Under the pieces are notes generated by a model that was not told the DNA's origin, searched no databases, and saw nothing but the letters and a program-made list of their open reading frames with translations. Shown piece after piece: positions 17,232 to 26,083 of a stretch of DNA of 64,000 nt. The stretch is from Bacteroidia bacterium (GTDB lineage: Bacteria > Bacteroidota > Bacteroidia > Cytophagales > Cyclobacteriaceae), in the NCBI GenBank assembly GCA_030426345.1, contig JAUHYU010000003.1:1-64000 (forward strand). The letters are read 5' to 3'. Position 1 is the first letter of the stretch. Each line of letters opens with the position of its first letter. The translations under genes were made by a program, and so were the position numbers.

Positions 17232-18447
17232 TTACCAAGAAGGATCAATAAACCCAAAATATCTGCCAAACCAGTAGTTTCGTAGAAAAGCAGTTGACGC
17301 ATGGTCATATTCCGTTTCTATTTTTTTAGTTGTTCCGTCTTCCATAGGGATATTAAAAGTTCTCATTCTTCTGGCATGCCCATTCATGTTTTTCATGACT
17401 TCAATTCTGGCAGGGTCTTTCATCACCCCTTCCTGAGTAATTAGATCATATAACATGATATAGAAAATCGTACTTTCCGATTCAAAAGTGATGTCCTTCC
17501 AAACATACCACTGGCGGTTCAACGTCATCCTGTATTTATTTAACAAATCGGGATCAGTTTCATATTTCATAACCATATAGAGACTTCTCACAGCATGATA
17601 ATCGTCCCAAATATGTCTCAAACTTTCCGGGAATATATGATTAGTTAGCAGCTGCCTGTCATCGTAGTGGTATTTATCAATCAGTAGTTTATAGGCAGAG
17701 GCAAACCTGGCCTCTCCTGTTATTTGATAGGCCACCTTCACTGCAGATAGTGCCACCAGTGAATTCAATTTATTGTGAGGTAAATCGGGGCACATATTTC
17801 CCCACAAGGTCAATTTGCCATCCAAATCCATGATCCGAAAATTGTCATCTACAATTTTACCAATAAACCGACTGAGGAGGCCTTCCACTTTTGTCTTCTG
17901 CTCCAAGTCTGCGCAGAGTTCGTAATACAGCATGGAATATTGATACTAATTTGTCAATGCTTAGATCACCGAGCCAACGATACCCCGACATGGAAGATGA
18001 CTGATGCCACTCAGCGTACCACATTTTTTCAAGCCACTGCGGCTCGTCCGTTTTATAAAACCCTCTTGATACCAAACCGGGGACTCCTGTTACTTTTTCA
18101 GCTTTTAAGATTCCCTCAAAAACCTGATCTGCTATTTTCTTATCGGACTCCTTTTTGGTAATGGCGTACTTGCATGAATATGCCACAAGCATTTCTCCGG
18201 TAGCATCTATTAAATCAGAATGGCTTCCAAACCCTGCCATGTCTTTTCCACCGGGAGGGTGGTAGACCTGAAACATAATTGTCCCCTCATTCCAATGGTT
18301 ATCCAGCGTTAAAGCTTCATACATTTTCACCTTTACATGAAGCGGGTCACCTGCTTTTGGGTATTTGTTGTTTTTTTGTGCGATACAAACGGTGGATTCT
18401 AATATTGCAAATAAGAGTATCCAAAGTCCGGGGATTTTATTTGGCAT
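17232..18447 (-). pseudogene. secreted alpha/alpha-barrel-like protein interrupted by a frameshift
   Basis: Two overlapping frames make one protein of about 404 residues. The 5' part (from 18447) has a signal peptide ending CIAQ, then YHPPGGKDMAGFGSHSDL and GYRWLGDLSIDKLVSI. The 3' part continues from about 17940 as QYSMLYYELCADLEQ and runs to 17232 (FGRYFGFIDPSW). The 3' frame has a stop codon a few codons before its first ATG and no signal peptide of its own, so the frames are halves of one gene broken by a one-base indel near 17935-17945. The alternating helical pattern resembles six-hairpin glycosidase or lyase folds. I do not recognise a named family. Its neighbours are the FGE-fold gene and repeats. 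Confidence 0.75.
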
Positions 18448-18623
18448 TTTTTAAGTATTAATGAATAATAGATTTAGCTCGTAATCCGGCCATTATGTAT
18501 AGTACAGAGTTTGGTAGAATTGATACTACATTGATGTCTACTAATAATCTATTTAGCTTTATTGATGCTGCTCGCGGAGCAAAAATGCGAAATCTCAAAT
18601 AAGCCCTTATAGAAAATCGAAGC

Positions 18624-18670
18624 CAAAAAAGCATCGATTTTCCATGAAACCGGCATGGCCGGAGCAAATT
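18624..18670 (+). repeat. REP-like palindromic repeat, copy B with its A-rich flank
   Basis: Begins CAAAAAAGCATCG, continues with TTTTCCATGAAA and ends with the 27-base palindromic core at 18644-18670. It shares 44 bases with copy C at 20741-20784 with very few differences. The core contains the hairpin CCGGC/GCCGG. To its left, around 18556-18585, a GCTTTATTGATGCTGCTCGCGG-like stretch resembles that at 23375-23395. Confidence 0.8.
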
Positions 18671-18729
18671 ATTTATCGAAGGAGGGTTTTAACTTTAGTT
18701 AATTTTAAACCCCTTCAAATTATATAATG

Positions 18730-19272
18730 TCAGTCCAATTCAATTTTTGCATTCATGTTTTCAATTTTATGAATGTGATCTTCCATTTTAAATTCAGCAC
18801 TCGTAAAGCTTTCACTTCTTTGTTTGTTGTGCATTTGCCTGCTAATGCTTCGCGTAAAACGCCTTATGCTTTCTTCAGAGTCTAAGATCAGCCCGGGTAT
18901 CGGCACATTTTTTCCTTCATTATCTTTGGCTACCATGGTAAAATATGAAGAGTTGCAGTGTTTGATGATACCGGACTTAATATTTTCAGATTCTATTCTG
19001 ACCCCCACAACCATCGATGTTCGTCCTGTGTAATTGATGGAGGCTTTTAAAGTCAATAGGTCGCCCACTTCGATTGGGTTTAGAAAATCCACCTTATTAA
19101 CTGACGCGGTAACGCAATAATACCCGGAATGCTTAGACGCACAAGCAAAGGCTACTTGATCCATAAGGCTAAGCACATAACCACCATGAATAAATCCTCT
19201 AAAATTAGAATTGGAAGGCAGCATAAGTTGGGTCATGGATAGTTGAGAATCTTCAATATTTTTATATTTCAT
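18730..19272 (-). CDS. acyl-CoA thioesterase (hotdog fold, YciA-like)
   Basis: About 180 residues from the ATG at 19272 (MKYKNIEDSQ); an in-frame ATG at 19344 would add 24 residues not typical of the family. Hotdog-fold signature: MTQLMLPSNSNFRGFIHGGYVLSLMDQVAFACASKHS contains the catalytic region HGGYVLSLMD, followed by VTASVNKVDFLNPIEVGDLL and TSYFTMVAKD-like sequence. The enzyme hydrolyses acyl-CoA to free acid and CoA in the cytoplasm. The 5' flank and 3' flank carry dispersed repeats. The gene is isolated within the accessory region. Confidence 0.9.
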   Translation of the reverse strand: MKYKNIEDSQLSMTQLMLPSNSNFRGFIHGGYVLSLMDQVAFACASKHSGYYCVTASVNKVDFLNPIEVGDLLTLKASINYTGRTSMVVGVRIESENIKSGIIKHCNSSYFTMVAKDNEGKNVPIPGLILDSEESIRRFTRSISRQMHNKQRSESFTSAEFKMEDHIHKIENMNAKIELD

Positions 19273-19353
19273 GGTATATGATTTTTCGTTTGATTGTTCA
19301 AGTTTTACAGTCCTATGACCATGTTTCAAATTTAGGATTTTCAATTATAGTTT

Positions 19354-19393
19354 AATTCCAATTCATGGATTTTTAGGACTTTTTTAGGTGCTG
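19354..19393 (+). repeat. left-end type repeat (copy 1) with the CATGGATTTTTAGG word
   Basis: The 25-base stretch beginning TTAATTCCAATTCATGGATT is shared with 23351-23376 and, with two differences, 20659-20684. It lies between the thioesterase start and the Fic gene stop. Confidence 0.7.
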
Positions 19394-19426
19394 ACGCGAC
19401 TTTCTACCAACAGGGGCTCAAGTTGC

Positions 19427-20515
19427 TCATCGTTTTGTTAATAAATCAACAAGAGCCTCGTTGACGTAGTAGTTGCCGGTACCCAATTTCTTTTTTTGCA
19501 ATATTTTATCTTCGGATAGTTTGTTTAGGTAATTCGCCGCAGTCAATCGGGATACACCAACATCATTGACAATAAATTCAATTTTCGTGTAAGGGTGTTT
19601 AAATAGATTATTTAATAACTCCTGGCTATAAAATTTATAGTTGTCTCTCAATTTGTGCTTAAAATCCAGCATTAAATCCTTAATATCATAAATCAATTCG
19701 ATCGTTTCCCTCGCAGTTTCTTCTACTCCTTTTATCACAAAGAGAATCCATTCTTCCCACAGGTTTTTCTCCCTAACCATTTGCAGATATCTGTAATAAT
19801 CAGCTTTGTGTTTAATTATATATTTACTCAAGTATAAAATCGGCAGACTTTGCAATCCCTCTAAAATCAAATACAAAATATTAATGATCCTGCCCGTTCG
19901 CCCATTTCCATCATAAAATGGATGGATGCTCTCAAATTGGAAATGTATGATGGCCATTTTTATCAAAGGGTCACAATCCTGCAAGCTAGGATCGTTGATA
20001 TATTTTTCAAGATTGACCATAAGCCTCATTATATCATCATAATCTTGAGGAGGGGTATAAATCGTATCTCCTGTCGCAGCGTTTTTCAATGCGGTGCCAG
20101 GCAATTTTCTAAAACCAGCGTTATTATCTTCTAAGGTTTCCTGGATTTGTAAAATCGCCCTATTTGTCAGCAACCCACTTTCCGTTGTCAACTCAAAACC
20201 TTTCTTCAATGCAGTAATATAATTCTGGACCTCTTTTGCATCAAGCGATGTCAATGAATTTAAGTTCAGTTCAGATTTGTACAGATCATCGTGTGTTGTG
20301 ATGACATTCTCAATAGCAGAACTATCTTTTGCCTCTTGCAATCCCAACGTATTGATCAGGATATTTTGATTGGGGATAGTAGAGGCAATGCCCTTTAATT
20401 CTGCTAAGGCGGAATGTGCGGCGGGCAATGCCTTCAAAACTTTTTTAGTTTCCAAGTCAAAGTCAAATGGTAATTCAGCCAATTCCCAATCCTTCATTAT
20501 GTATAGATTATTCAA
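19427..20515 (-). CDS. Fic family AMP-transferase-like protein with N-terminal inhibitory motif
   Basis: 362 residues. The Fic active-site motif HPFYDGNGRTGR is at 198-209, with catalytic His198. An N-terminal Fic_N region contains the autoinhibitory [S/T]xxxE[G/N] motif at 65-70 (SSAIEN), making it a class II Fic protein. A winged-helix segment at the C-terminus (~290-362, DVGVSRLTAANYLNKL) suggests DNA binding. Known relatives transfer AMP, or other nucleotide moieties, to hydroxyl side chains of target proteins; no target is evident here. The start could be 20515 or the ATG at 20497 (MKDWELAEL). It stands alone between repeats and looks like a horizontally moving gene. Confidence 0.92.
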   Translation of the reverse strand: MNNLYIMKDWELAELPFDFDLETKKVLKALPAAHSALAELKGIASTIPNQNILINTLGLQEAKDSSAIENVITTHDDLYKSELNLNSLTSLDAKEVQNYITALKKGFELTTESGLLTNRAILQIQETLEDNNAGFRKLPGTALKNAATGDTIYTPPQDYDDIMRLMVNLEKYINDPSLQDCDPLIKMAIIHFQFESIHPFYDGNGRTGRIINILYLILEGLQSLPILYLSKYIIKHKADYYRYLQMVREKNLWEEWILFVIKGVEETARETIELIYDIKDLMLDFKHKLRDNYKFYSQELLNNLFKHPYTKIEFIVNDVGVSRLTAANYLNKLSEDKILQKKKLGTGNYYVNEALVDLLTKR

Positions 20516-20658
20516 TTATCTATACAAATATAATTTCTTTTGTAAAGAAAAGGCTAAAATCTTTACATAATTGAGGGTGCTTGTATAAAAAATGTTAAAA
20601 TCTATGTGAAGGGAAGTGCTATCTAAATCAACTAAGGAGCTTGTGCTAAACAACCTCT

Positions 20659-20787
20659 TTAATCCCAATTCATGGATTTTTAAGGCTTTTTTAGATGCTA
20701 TTGGTGTAGTGGGGACTAGGCCCCTTTGGAGAATCAAAGTCAAAAAAGCATCGTTTTTCCATGAAATCGGCATGGCCGGAGCAATTT
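20659..20787 (+). repeat. complete-looking REP/MITE-like element (left and right ends together), copy C
   Basis: About 130 bases without a gene. The left end holds CCCAATTCATGGATTTTTAA plus GGC and a T run; the right end holds CAAAAAAGCATCG, TTTTTCCATGAAA and the palindromic core CGGCATGGCCGGAGC. The two ends form an imperfect inverted repeat (ATTCATGGA...GCTTTTTT against AAAAAAGC...TCCATGAAAT). The 346-base gap 20516-20861 contains nothing else I can support. Confidence 0.7.
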
Positions 20788-20861
20788 AGGGAACGAGGAG
20801 GAGGGGGAAATTATTTATTGAAAGAATGCAACAGCACACATTTTGGAGCACCATTTTATTT

Positions 20862-21629
20862 TCATTTATAGTATGCTGATATTGCCAAGTCGGAAGTTAG
20901 CACTTTACATTCTTTGTTATCTGTCTTTCCTTTCAAGTAGGATAAAATACGCCTCAAGTCATCCGAATTTACTCTAGCATTTCCTAGATCATCCTTATAT
21001 CTAGAAGGTAATGCGTGACCATAAAAAACAAGTAGTTCTCCATTTTTAATAGCTGAGTCGATTCGGCTTTTGATCTTATCTATACTATGGTCTGATGTTG
21101 AAATATTGCTCTCAATGCCATATCGAGATAGCGCATGTTTATTTACAGTTTTGTCAAATTTATCCTTGCTATTATTTGTAAAGGAATACGTATAATACTT
21201 TTCAAGAAGCTTTAAAAATTTTGGATGCATTAATGAGTAAGGTGTGACAAAGCCAGAAGTATTAATTCCATATTTTTCTATGTTTTGCTTTGAAGATTTT
21301 AGTTCGAAATCTACAGTGTCTTCATTGATTAAAGGATCGTTCATTTTAGGATGCGACACCGAATGAGATAATATACTTATTCCTTGATCGTAGTACGATT
21401 TATAAATGATCGCAGATGTCGAATCCAGTTTGCTTGAAACAAGAGCAAAAGAAGGCTTCATATTATACTCATCAAATATACTTTTAACCAATGTGTCCGA
21501 TGTATTCAAGTCGTCAAAAATGAAGCTAAAAATAGCCTTTGTTTTGCTTTCATCAGTTGATGGCTCCTTTTTTGAAGCACAACTAGTGATAGAGATGTAA
21601 AGACAGAGTAGTAAAAATATTCTAACCAA
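20862..21629 (-). CDS. polysaccharide deacetylase-like lipoprotein
   Basis: 255 residues with a lipobox ISITSC (Cys17), so it is a lipoprotein exported to the periplasmic or outer-membrane face. NodB/CE4-type features are FIFDD near residues 35-39 (metal-binding/base aspartates) and SHSVSHP, the paired-histidine motif. A C-terminal GHALPS may supply the catalytic histidine. CE4 enzymes remove N- or O-acetyl groups from polysaccharides using a divalent metal. Its substrate is unknown. It is separated by 40 bases from a sulfatase on the same strand, so the two may be transcribed together. Confidence 0.8.
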   Translation of the reverse strand: MVRIFLLLCLYISITSCASKKEPSTDESKTKAIFSFIFDDLNTSDTLVKSIFDEYNMKPSFALVSSKLDSTSAIIYKSYYDQGISILSHSVSHPKMNDPLINEDTVDFELKSSKQNIEKYGINTSGFVTPYSLMHPKFLKLLEKYYTYSFTNNSKDKFDKTVNKHALSRYGIESNISTSDHSIDKIKSRIDSAIKNGELLVFYGHALPSRYKDDLGNARVNSDDLRRILSYLKGKTDNKECKVLTSDLAISAYYK

Positions 21630-21669
21630 TTTATGTGAAAATTGAATTTATTAAAGCCGCAGAACTTAT

Positions 21670-23217
21670 CTATTTAATGTTTTTTTGGGGAAACCTGGCG
21701 TCAACCTCATTCAAATAATTAAACAATGCTGTTTTTAATTTTGTGGCATCCCATGGTCGTTCTTCACTTAAATCCGTGTGTTCTGTAATGTCATCGTTCA
21801 GATCATATAACTCAGTTTTATCGTCTTCATAAAAATAAATTAACTTATAATTCCCTTGTCTAATTGCTGATTGAGGAAGCGTCTTGCTTACCGATAAATC
21901 TTCAATTCCAATTTCAGAAATTGCCTTTTCATATTTATCTCCTTCGGGATGATAATATGGAAAATGCCACACAAATGTCCGTTTGAGTAATTCTTGCGGT
22001 GCTGCTCCTTTCAAAAGAGGTAAAATTGATTTTCCGTCAACATCAGAAGCTATCGACTTCGTGCCACTTATCGTACTAAATGTTGGCATCAAATCCGTTT
22101 GGATTATGGGCGTTTCACAAGTTGATCCTGCCTCAACAATACCTGGCCAGCGAACAATAAATGGCTCCCTAATTCCTCCTTCATACAAATTCCATTTACT
22201 TCCTCTAAACGGCCTGTTATAAGCAAACGAAGGATGTCCTCCATTATCAGAAGTAAATACCACCAAGGTGTTTTCCCTTAATTCATTATCATCTATTGCA
22301 TCTAACAACTGCCCTACATAGTAGTCCATCCGATCGACAAATGCAGCATAAAGAATTACACTTTCAGGAATATCTTCATGGGATTTTGATGCTTTATCCC
22401 TGTATTTTTTAATCAACCACTCCAGCCTGTAGTCAATTGGTGTATGGACAAAATAGTGACTGACAAACAAAAAGAATGGTTTTTCGTGTTCCATTTCCAG
22501 AAACTCAATCGCCTTATTGGTTAATTCATCTTCTGGATATCGACCATTTGGATATTTACTTTCACTGTAATCCGGGCCCTTTTCTGTTTTAGGATATCCG
22601 GAAGGATGATCTCCAAATGTTTCTTCTGCCCATTCAAAACCCTGTTGTTTTGGGCCATGAGTCGGGTCCCATCCGTTGTAGCGTTTATAATGGGGCGCTA
22701 CATGCCATTTGCCAACCATTCCTGTCTCATACCCGTTTTTTGCTAACTCTTCTGCAACAGTATTTTCCGAAAGAGGTAGCGTTATTCTATATGGCGGACA
22801 TGTCAATGGGTAATTGCTATATTTTTCTACCCATTCCTCATCTTCCCATGAAAATGTATCCTCTTTGTATTTAGTTACAAATTCAAACCCCAATCGGGCA
22901 GGTGTTTTTCCGGTCAACAAGGCGGCTCTTGATGGTGAACAAATTGGAGCGGAAGCGTAAGCATTGGTGAATTTCATTCCTTCTGTAGCCAATTTATCAA
23001 TATTTGGAGTTTCGGTAAAAAAATTACCATACTCACGTCCATAGTTTGCGAGGTCTGAATAACCCAAATCATCGATATAGATCAAGATAATATTGGGTTT
23101 TTGATTGGTGTCGTTTTCGGCAAATGCTTCTTGAGAAATAAAGAATACTAGCTGCAAAAGGACGACAAAAGATAGTGGCCTTAGGGCAATTTTCAGTTTC
23201 GAGTTATTAGGCTCCAT
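21670..23217 (-). CDS. secreted type I sulfatase (arylsulfatase A family)
   Basis: 515 residues with an N-terminal membrane-targeting segment (~15-34). The start of the alkaline-phosphatase superfamily fold is NIILIYIDDLGYSDL (metal-binding Asp pair). The formylglycine site is C93-S-P-S-R, followed by AALLTGKTPARLG. Further metal/substrate residues are in GKWHVAPHY and TSDNGGH. A Cys-type sulfatase must be converted to formylglycine by FGE or an anaerobic maturase; the FGE-fold protein at 16399-17121 lacks the needed cysteines, so the maturase is probably elsewhere. It probably desulfates algal or animal polysaccharide in the periplasm. Confidence 0.95.
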   Translation of the reverse strand: MEPNNSKLKIALRPLSFVVLLQLVFFISQEAFAENDTNQKPNIILIYIDDLGYSDLANYGREYGNFFTETPNIDKLATEGMKFTNAYASAPICSPSRAALLTGKTPARLGFEFVTKYKEDTFSWEDEEWVEKYSNYPLTCPPYRITLPLSENTVAEELAKNGYETGMVGKWHVAPHYKRYNGWDPTHGPKQQGFEWAEETFGDHPSGYPKTEKGPDYSESKYPNGRYPEDELTNKAIEFLEMEHEKPFFLFVSHYFVHTPIDYRLEWLIKKYRDKASKSHEDIPESVILYAAFVDRMDYYVGQLLDAIDDNELRENTLVVFTSDNGGHPSFAYNRPFRGSKWNLYEGGIREPFIVRWPGIVEAGSTCETPIIQTDLMPTFSTISGTKSIASDVDGKSILPLLKGAAPQELLKRTFVWHFPYYHPEGDKYEKAISEIGIEDLSVSKTLPQSAIRQGNYKLIYFYEDDKTELYDLNDDITEHTDLSEERPWDATKLKTALFNYLNEVDARFPQKNIK

Positions 23218-23350
23218 TTTATGATTATCGTTTTTTATCAGCTTAATGAGTTAGAATAAATCTCTGTTTTGACGCTGTGTAAATGTAGGGGTTTGCAACA
23301 TTGTTTGAAAGCCGCGAATCAACTAATGGGCTTAAAAGCTGTCAACCCGC

Positions 23351-23400
23351 TAATTCCAATTCATGGATTTTTAGGCCTTTATTACTGCTGTTTGCGGAGC
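23351..23400 (+). repeat. left-end type repeat (copy 3) in a 395-base gene-free stretch
   Basis: CTAATTCCAATTCATGGATT plus TTTAGGCC and TTTATTACTGCTGTTTGCGGAG-like sequence resembles the left flank of copy B (18556-18585). The rest of the gap 23218-23612 is AT-rich and shows no gene or clear structure. Confidence 0.65.
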
Positions 23401-23612
23401 AGGATAACATTATTTTTACATGGAATGAAAGGAGTTATTCTAACGGTTTGAATATGGATGATAGTGTTTATTAGCCTTCTTTATTACTAAATAAGTTGAT
23501 GTATTCTCTAAAGAAGTAGACTTTTTCTCTTTTACCACCAGTTACTTAATGGAGAATTTTTAGGTTTTCCAGATTTTCCAAAAGTTTAAATACTGATGGC
23601 ATTGTTTGTAGT

Positions 23613-24551
23613 TTAATTCTTGGCTAATTGTATGATTTTATCTGGAGTATCAACATCATCTTCCATTAAACCATTTCCTTTTCCCATGCTTAATCCCCAT
23701 CTAAAAATCCATGAAAAACCTCGTTTGAAATAAGTAGTTACTGGAGTTGAATATTCTGGTGTATTGAGTATCTCCTCTTGTGAAATAAAAGTGTACCCAT
23801 GTTTTAGATACGTTTCAGCTATTTCATCAAGATAGTCTGCGTTAATTAAACTCGCATGTATTAGCAACGTTTGAGGGATGATTTTGTCAAACACTTCTAT
23901 TGATTTAGATTCAAAATAGATAAGTTTTTCTTCCATATATTTTATATACATATGGCCAATTTCCCTCTTTAGGGTATCATTCTTATTTACATGCGCATTA
24001 TGGTAAGCTTTAGCAAATAAATAGTCATCATTGTCTATTGTTACTGGTGCTTCTTGATAACCTTTGGAGACCAAAAAATTGTGGAGTTTTGCAGCTGAAA
24101 CCGAATCCATTCCAGTGTGGAGGTATGGATGACGGAAATATTTTAATTCTTTATTATATTCCCTTAGGAGTGGTTTTATGATTCGTTCCCCCTTCAAAAT
24201 ATCATTGAAAAAGATTGAATCTGTTACCTTGTTATAATCAAAATGAGCATATGTATGATTGCCTAGGTCATAGCCGTTTTCTAACCATTGTTTTAGTACT
24301 TCAAGTTTGTTAGAATCTAATATTCCATTTCGGTATAGTTTGCCTTCACAAACATAGCCAATGGCGGGAATATCATATTTTTTAAAAGTACTGATCAACT
24401 TTTGGGTTATGGATAAGTCGAGTTTAGAATCTTTTATACTATAAGTAACAGTAGGAAGATCATCTATGGTAAAACATACTTTTTTTGTCTGGCTATAAGA
24501 TAAAATACAGTGTAGAAAAGTAGGTATAAAGAAGAGTAATCTAAGATTCAT
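23613..24551 (-). CDS. secreted polysaccharide deacetylase (CE4)
   Basis: 312 residues with signal peptide (LLFFIPTFLHCILSYSQ). NodB-domain motifs are VCFTIDDLPT (residues ~26-35), GNHTYAHFDYN with the metal-binding histidines, and FRHPYLHTG. A C-terminal TLLIHASLINADYLDEI stretch corresponds to the motif-5 histidine region. It deacetylates an unknown exported glycan. Together with the lipoprotein deacetylase and the sulfatase it makes a small set of secreted glycan-modifying genes on the same strand. Confidence 0.9.
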   Translation of the reverse strand: MNLRLLFFIPTFLHCILSYSQTKKVCFTIDDLPTVTYSIKDSKLDLSITQKLISTFKKYDIPAIGYVCEGKLYRNGILDSNKLEVLKQWLENGYDLGNHTYAHFDYNKVTDSIFFNDILKGERIIKPLLREYNKELKYFRHPYLHTGMDSVSAAKLHNFLVSKGYQEAPVTIDNDDYLFAKAYHNAHVNKNDTLKREIGHMYIKYMEEKLIYFESKSIEVFDKIIPQTLLIHASLINADYLDEIAETYLKHGYTFISQEEILNTPEYSTPVTTYFKRGFSWIFRWGLSMGKGNGLMEDDVDTPDKIIQLAKN

Positions 24552-24583
24552 TTTTCATTTTGGTTTCGCCGCATTATATTTTT

Positions 24584-24607
24584 CATGGAAAAATAAGGCT
24601 TTTTTGC
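24584..24607 (+). repeat. variant of the dispersed word immediately downstream of truncated hsdM
   Basis: TTCATGGAAAAATAAGGC followed by a T run. It adjoins a small hairpin (24623-24637, CGGAAG/CTTCCG) that lies within the aberrant last codons of hsdM. The repeat appears to mark the junction where the rest of the restriction operon was lost. Confidence 0.6.
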
Positions 24608-26062
24608 TCAAGTCGTTTGGCACGGAAGAAACTTCCGCGCTAGGGGGGATGCTTCCAAAATTTCATTGGGTTGTCGTAGTGGTGCTTCTTCTGGTGTGTT
24701 TGGGTTTTTGACAGATAGATCAAAAGTAGTTTGGTCTACATCACTTAAACGTACATTCCAAGAGTTTTTGCTTTCGGCTTTTGTTTTTTGTAAGGCTACA
24801 AAATCTGCTAAATCTGTTTCGTTTAGAGGATTGGTTTTTCCCAAATTTCGATCAAGGTTCAATTGATAAAACCATACTTTTTTAGTAGGCTCACCTTTGG
24901 TGAAAAACAAGACTACTGTTTTTACACCTGCACCTGTAAATGTTCCTCCTGGTAAATCTAAAACCGTATGTAGATTACAATTCTCTAGCAATTCTTTACG
25001 TATTGCAACAGAAGCATTATCAGTATTGCTTAAAAAGGTGTTTTTAATTACTACACCTGCGGAACCGCCTGCTTTTAATATTTTAATAAAATGTTGTAAA
25101 AACAAAGAAGCTGTTTCTCCTGTTTTAATAGGGAAGTTTTCTTGTACTTCTGCACGTTCTTTTCCGCCAAAGGGTGGGTTTGCCAATACCACATTGTAAC
25201 GGTCTTTTTCTTGTATGTCGGCAATGTTTTCTGCCAATGTATTGGTATGTATAATATTAGGAGCTTCTACTCCGTGCAATATCATATTCATAATACCAAT
25301 AATATAGGCAAGCGATTTTTTCTCCTTACCGTAAAAGGTTTTCTTTTGTAAAGTCTCGATATCTGCTGTAGAAAGTTGTTTGTTTTTATTGCCTGCACCC
25401 GCTGGGTGTCGCATATAATCAAAAGCCTCTACCAAGAAACCTGCTGAACCTACCGCACCATCATAAACGGTTTCTCCAATTTTTGGGTCAACTACTTTTA
25501 CTATGGTTTTAATTAAAGGACGTGGGGTGTAGTATTCTCCACCATTACGTCCTGCATTCCCCATATTTTTGATTTTTCCTTCATACAGGTGGCTCATTTC
25601 CAACTGTTCTGCGTGGGTTCTAAAACGGAGTTCATCTACCAAGGCAACTACTTCTCGTAAATTATAACCAGACTGAACACGGTTTTTTAACTCACTGAAT
25701 ATTTCACCAATCTTATATTCAATGGTGTCTGCACTTGTTGCATTTGATTTAAATTTCTTGAGGTAAGGAAACAGTTCGTTGTTTACAAAGTCTAATAAAT
25801 CATCTCCTGTTTGTGCATTGTGGTCAATCTTTCCATCTGCTAATTTAGGAGCTGCCCAAGTTGTCCATTGATATGTTGGTTCAATTAGTCTTGTATATTC
25901 TTCACCAGACAGTAAAGCAGCATTTTCTTTGTCCTTTTCTAAATCGTCCAAATATTTTAAAAACAACACCCAAGAGGTTTGTTCTACATAATCTAATTCA
26001 CTTCCGCATCCTGCATCTTTATGTAGTATGTCGTCTATGTTTTTAAAGCTTTGTTCAAACAT
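24608..26062 (-). CDS. hsdM: type I restriction-modification methyltransferase subunit, 3'-truncated
   Basis: 484 residues. It has the N-terminal HsdM helical domain (FEQSFKNIDDILHKDAGCG), the GEYYTPRPLI motif at ~175-184, SAM-binding loop VYDGAVGSAGFL at ~199-210 and the catalytic NPPF at 295-298. The C-terminus follows the family up to LRQPNEILEA and then breaks into about 13 unrelated residues encoded by a hairpin and repeat sequence; family members normally continue with a helix that contacts HsdS. No hsdS or hsdR gene is present downstream or elsewhere in the window. Without a specificity subunit it should not methylate, so it is most likely a remnant. It lies 21 bases behind the AbiE-like pair. 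Confidence 0.88.
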   Translation of the reverse strand: MFEQSFKNIDDILHKDAGCGSELDYVEQTSWVLFLKYLDDLEKDKENAALLSGEEYTRLIEPTYQWTTWAAPKLADGKIDHNAQTGDDLLDFVNNELFPYLKKFKSNATSADTIEYKIGEIFSELKNRVQSGYNLREVVALVDELRFRTHAEQLEMSHLYEGKIKNMGNAGRNGGEYYTPRPLIKTIVKVVDPKIGETVYDGAVGSAGFLVEAFDYMRHPAGAGNKNKQLSTADIETLQKKTFYGKEKKSLAYIIGIMNMILHGVEAPNIIHTNTLAENIADIQEKDRYNVVLANPPFGGKERAEVQENFPIKTGETASLFLQHFIKILKAGGSAGVVIKNTFLSNTDNASVAIRKELLENCNLHTVLDLPGGTFTGAGVKTVVLFFTKGEPTKKVWFYQLNLDRNLGKTNPLNETDLADFVALQKTKAESKNSWNVRLSDVDQTTFDLSVKNPNTPEEAPLRQPNEILEASPLARKFLPCQTT

Positions 26063-26083
26063 TTATTCAGCGTCTTTTTTATA

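Noticed and set aside
18458-18667. 69-codon open frame between the split gene and the thioesterase
   Set aside because: It overlaps repeat copy B and has no family resemblance; best explained as repeat sequence.
20516-20773. 85-codon open frame upstream of the Fic gene
   Set aside because: Its sequence is the REP/MITE-like element itself, with no protein-like features.
24551-24607. Remnant of hsdS downstream of hsdM
   Set aside because: Only 57 bases separate hsdM from the deacetylase gene, and they are repeat-like with no specificity-subunit sequence.
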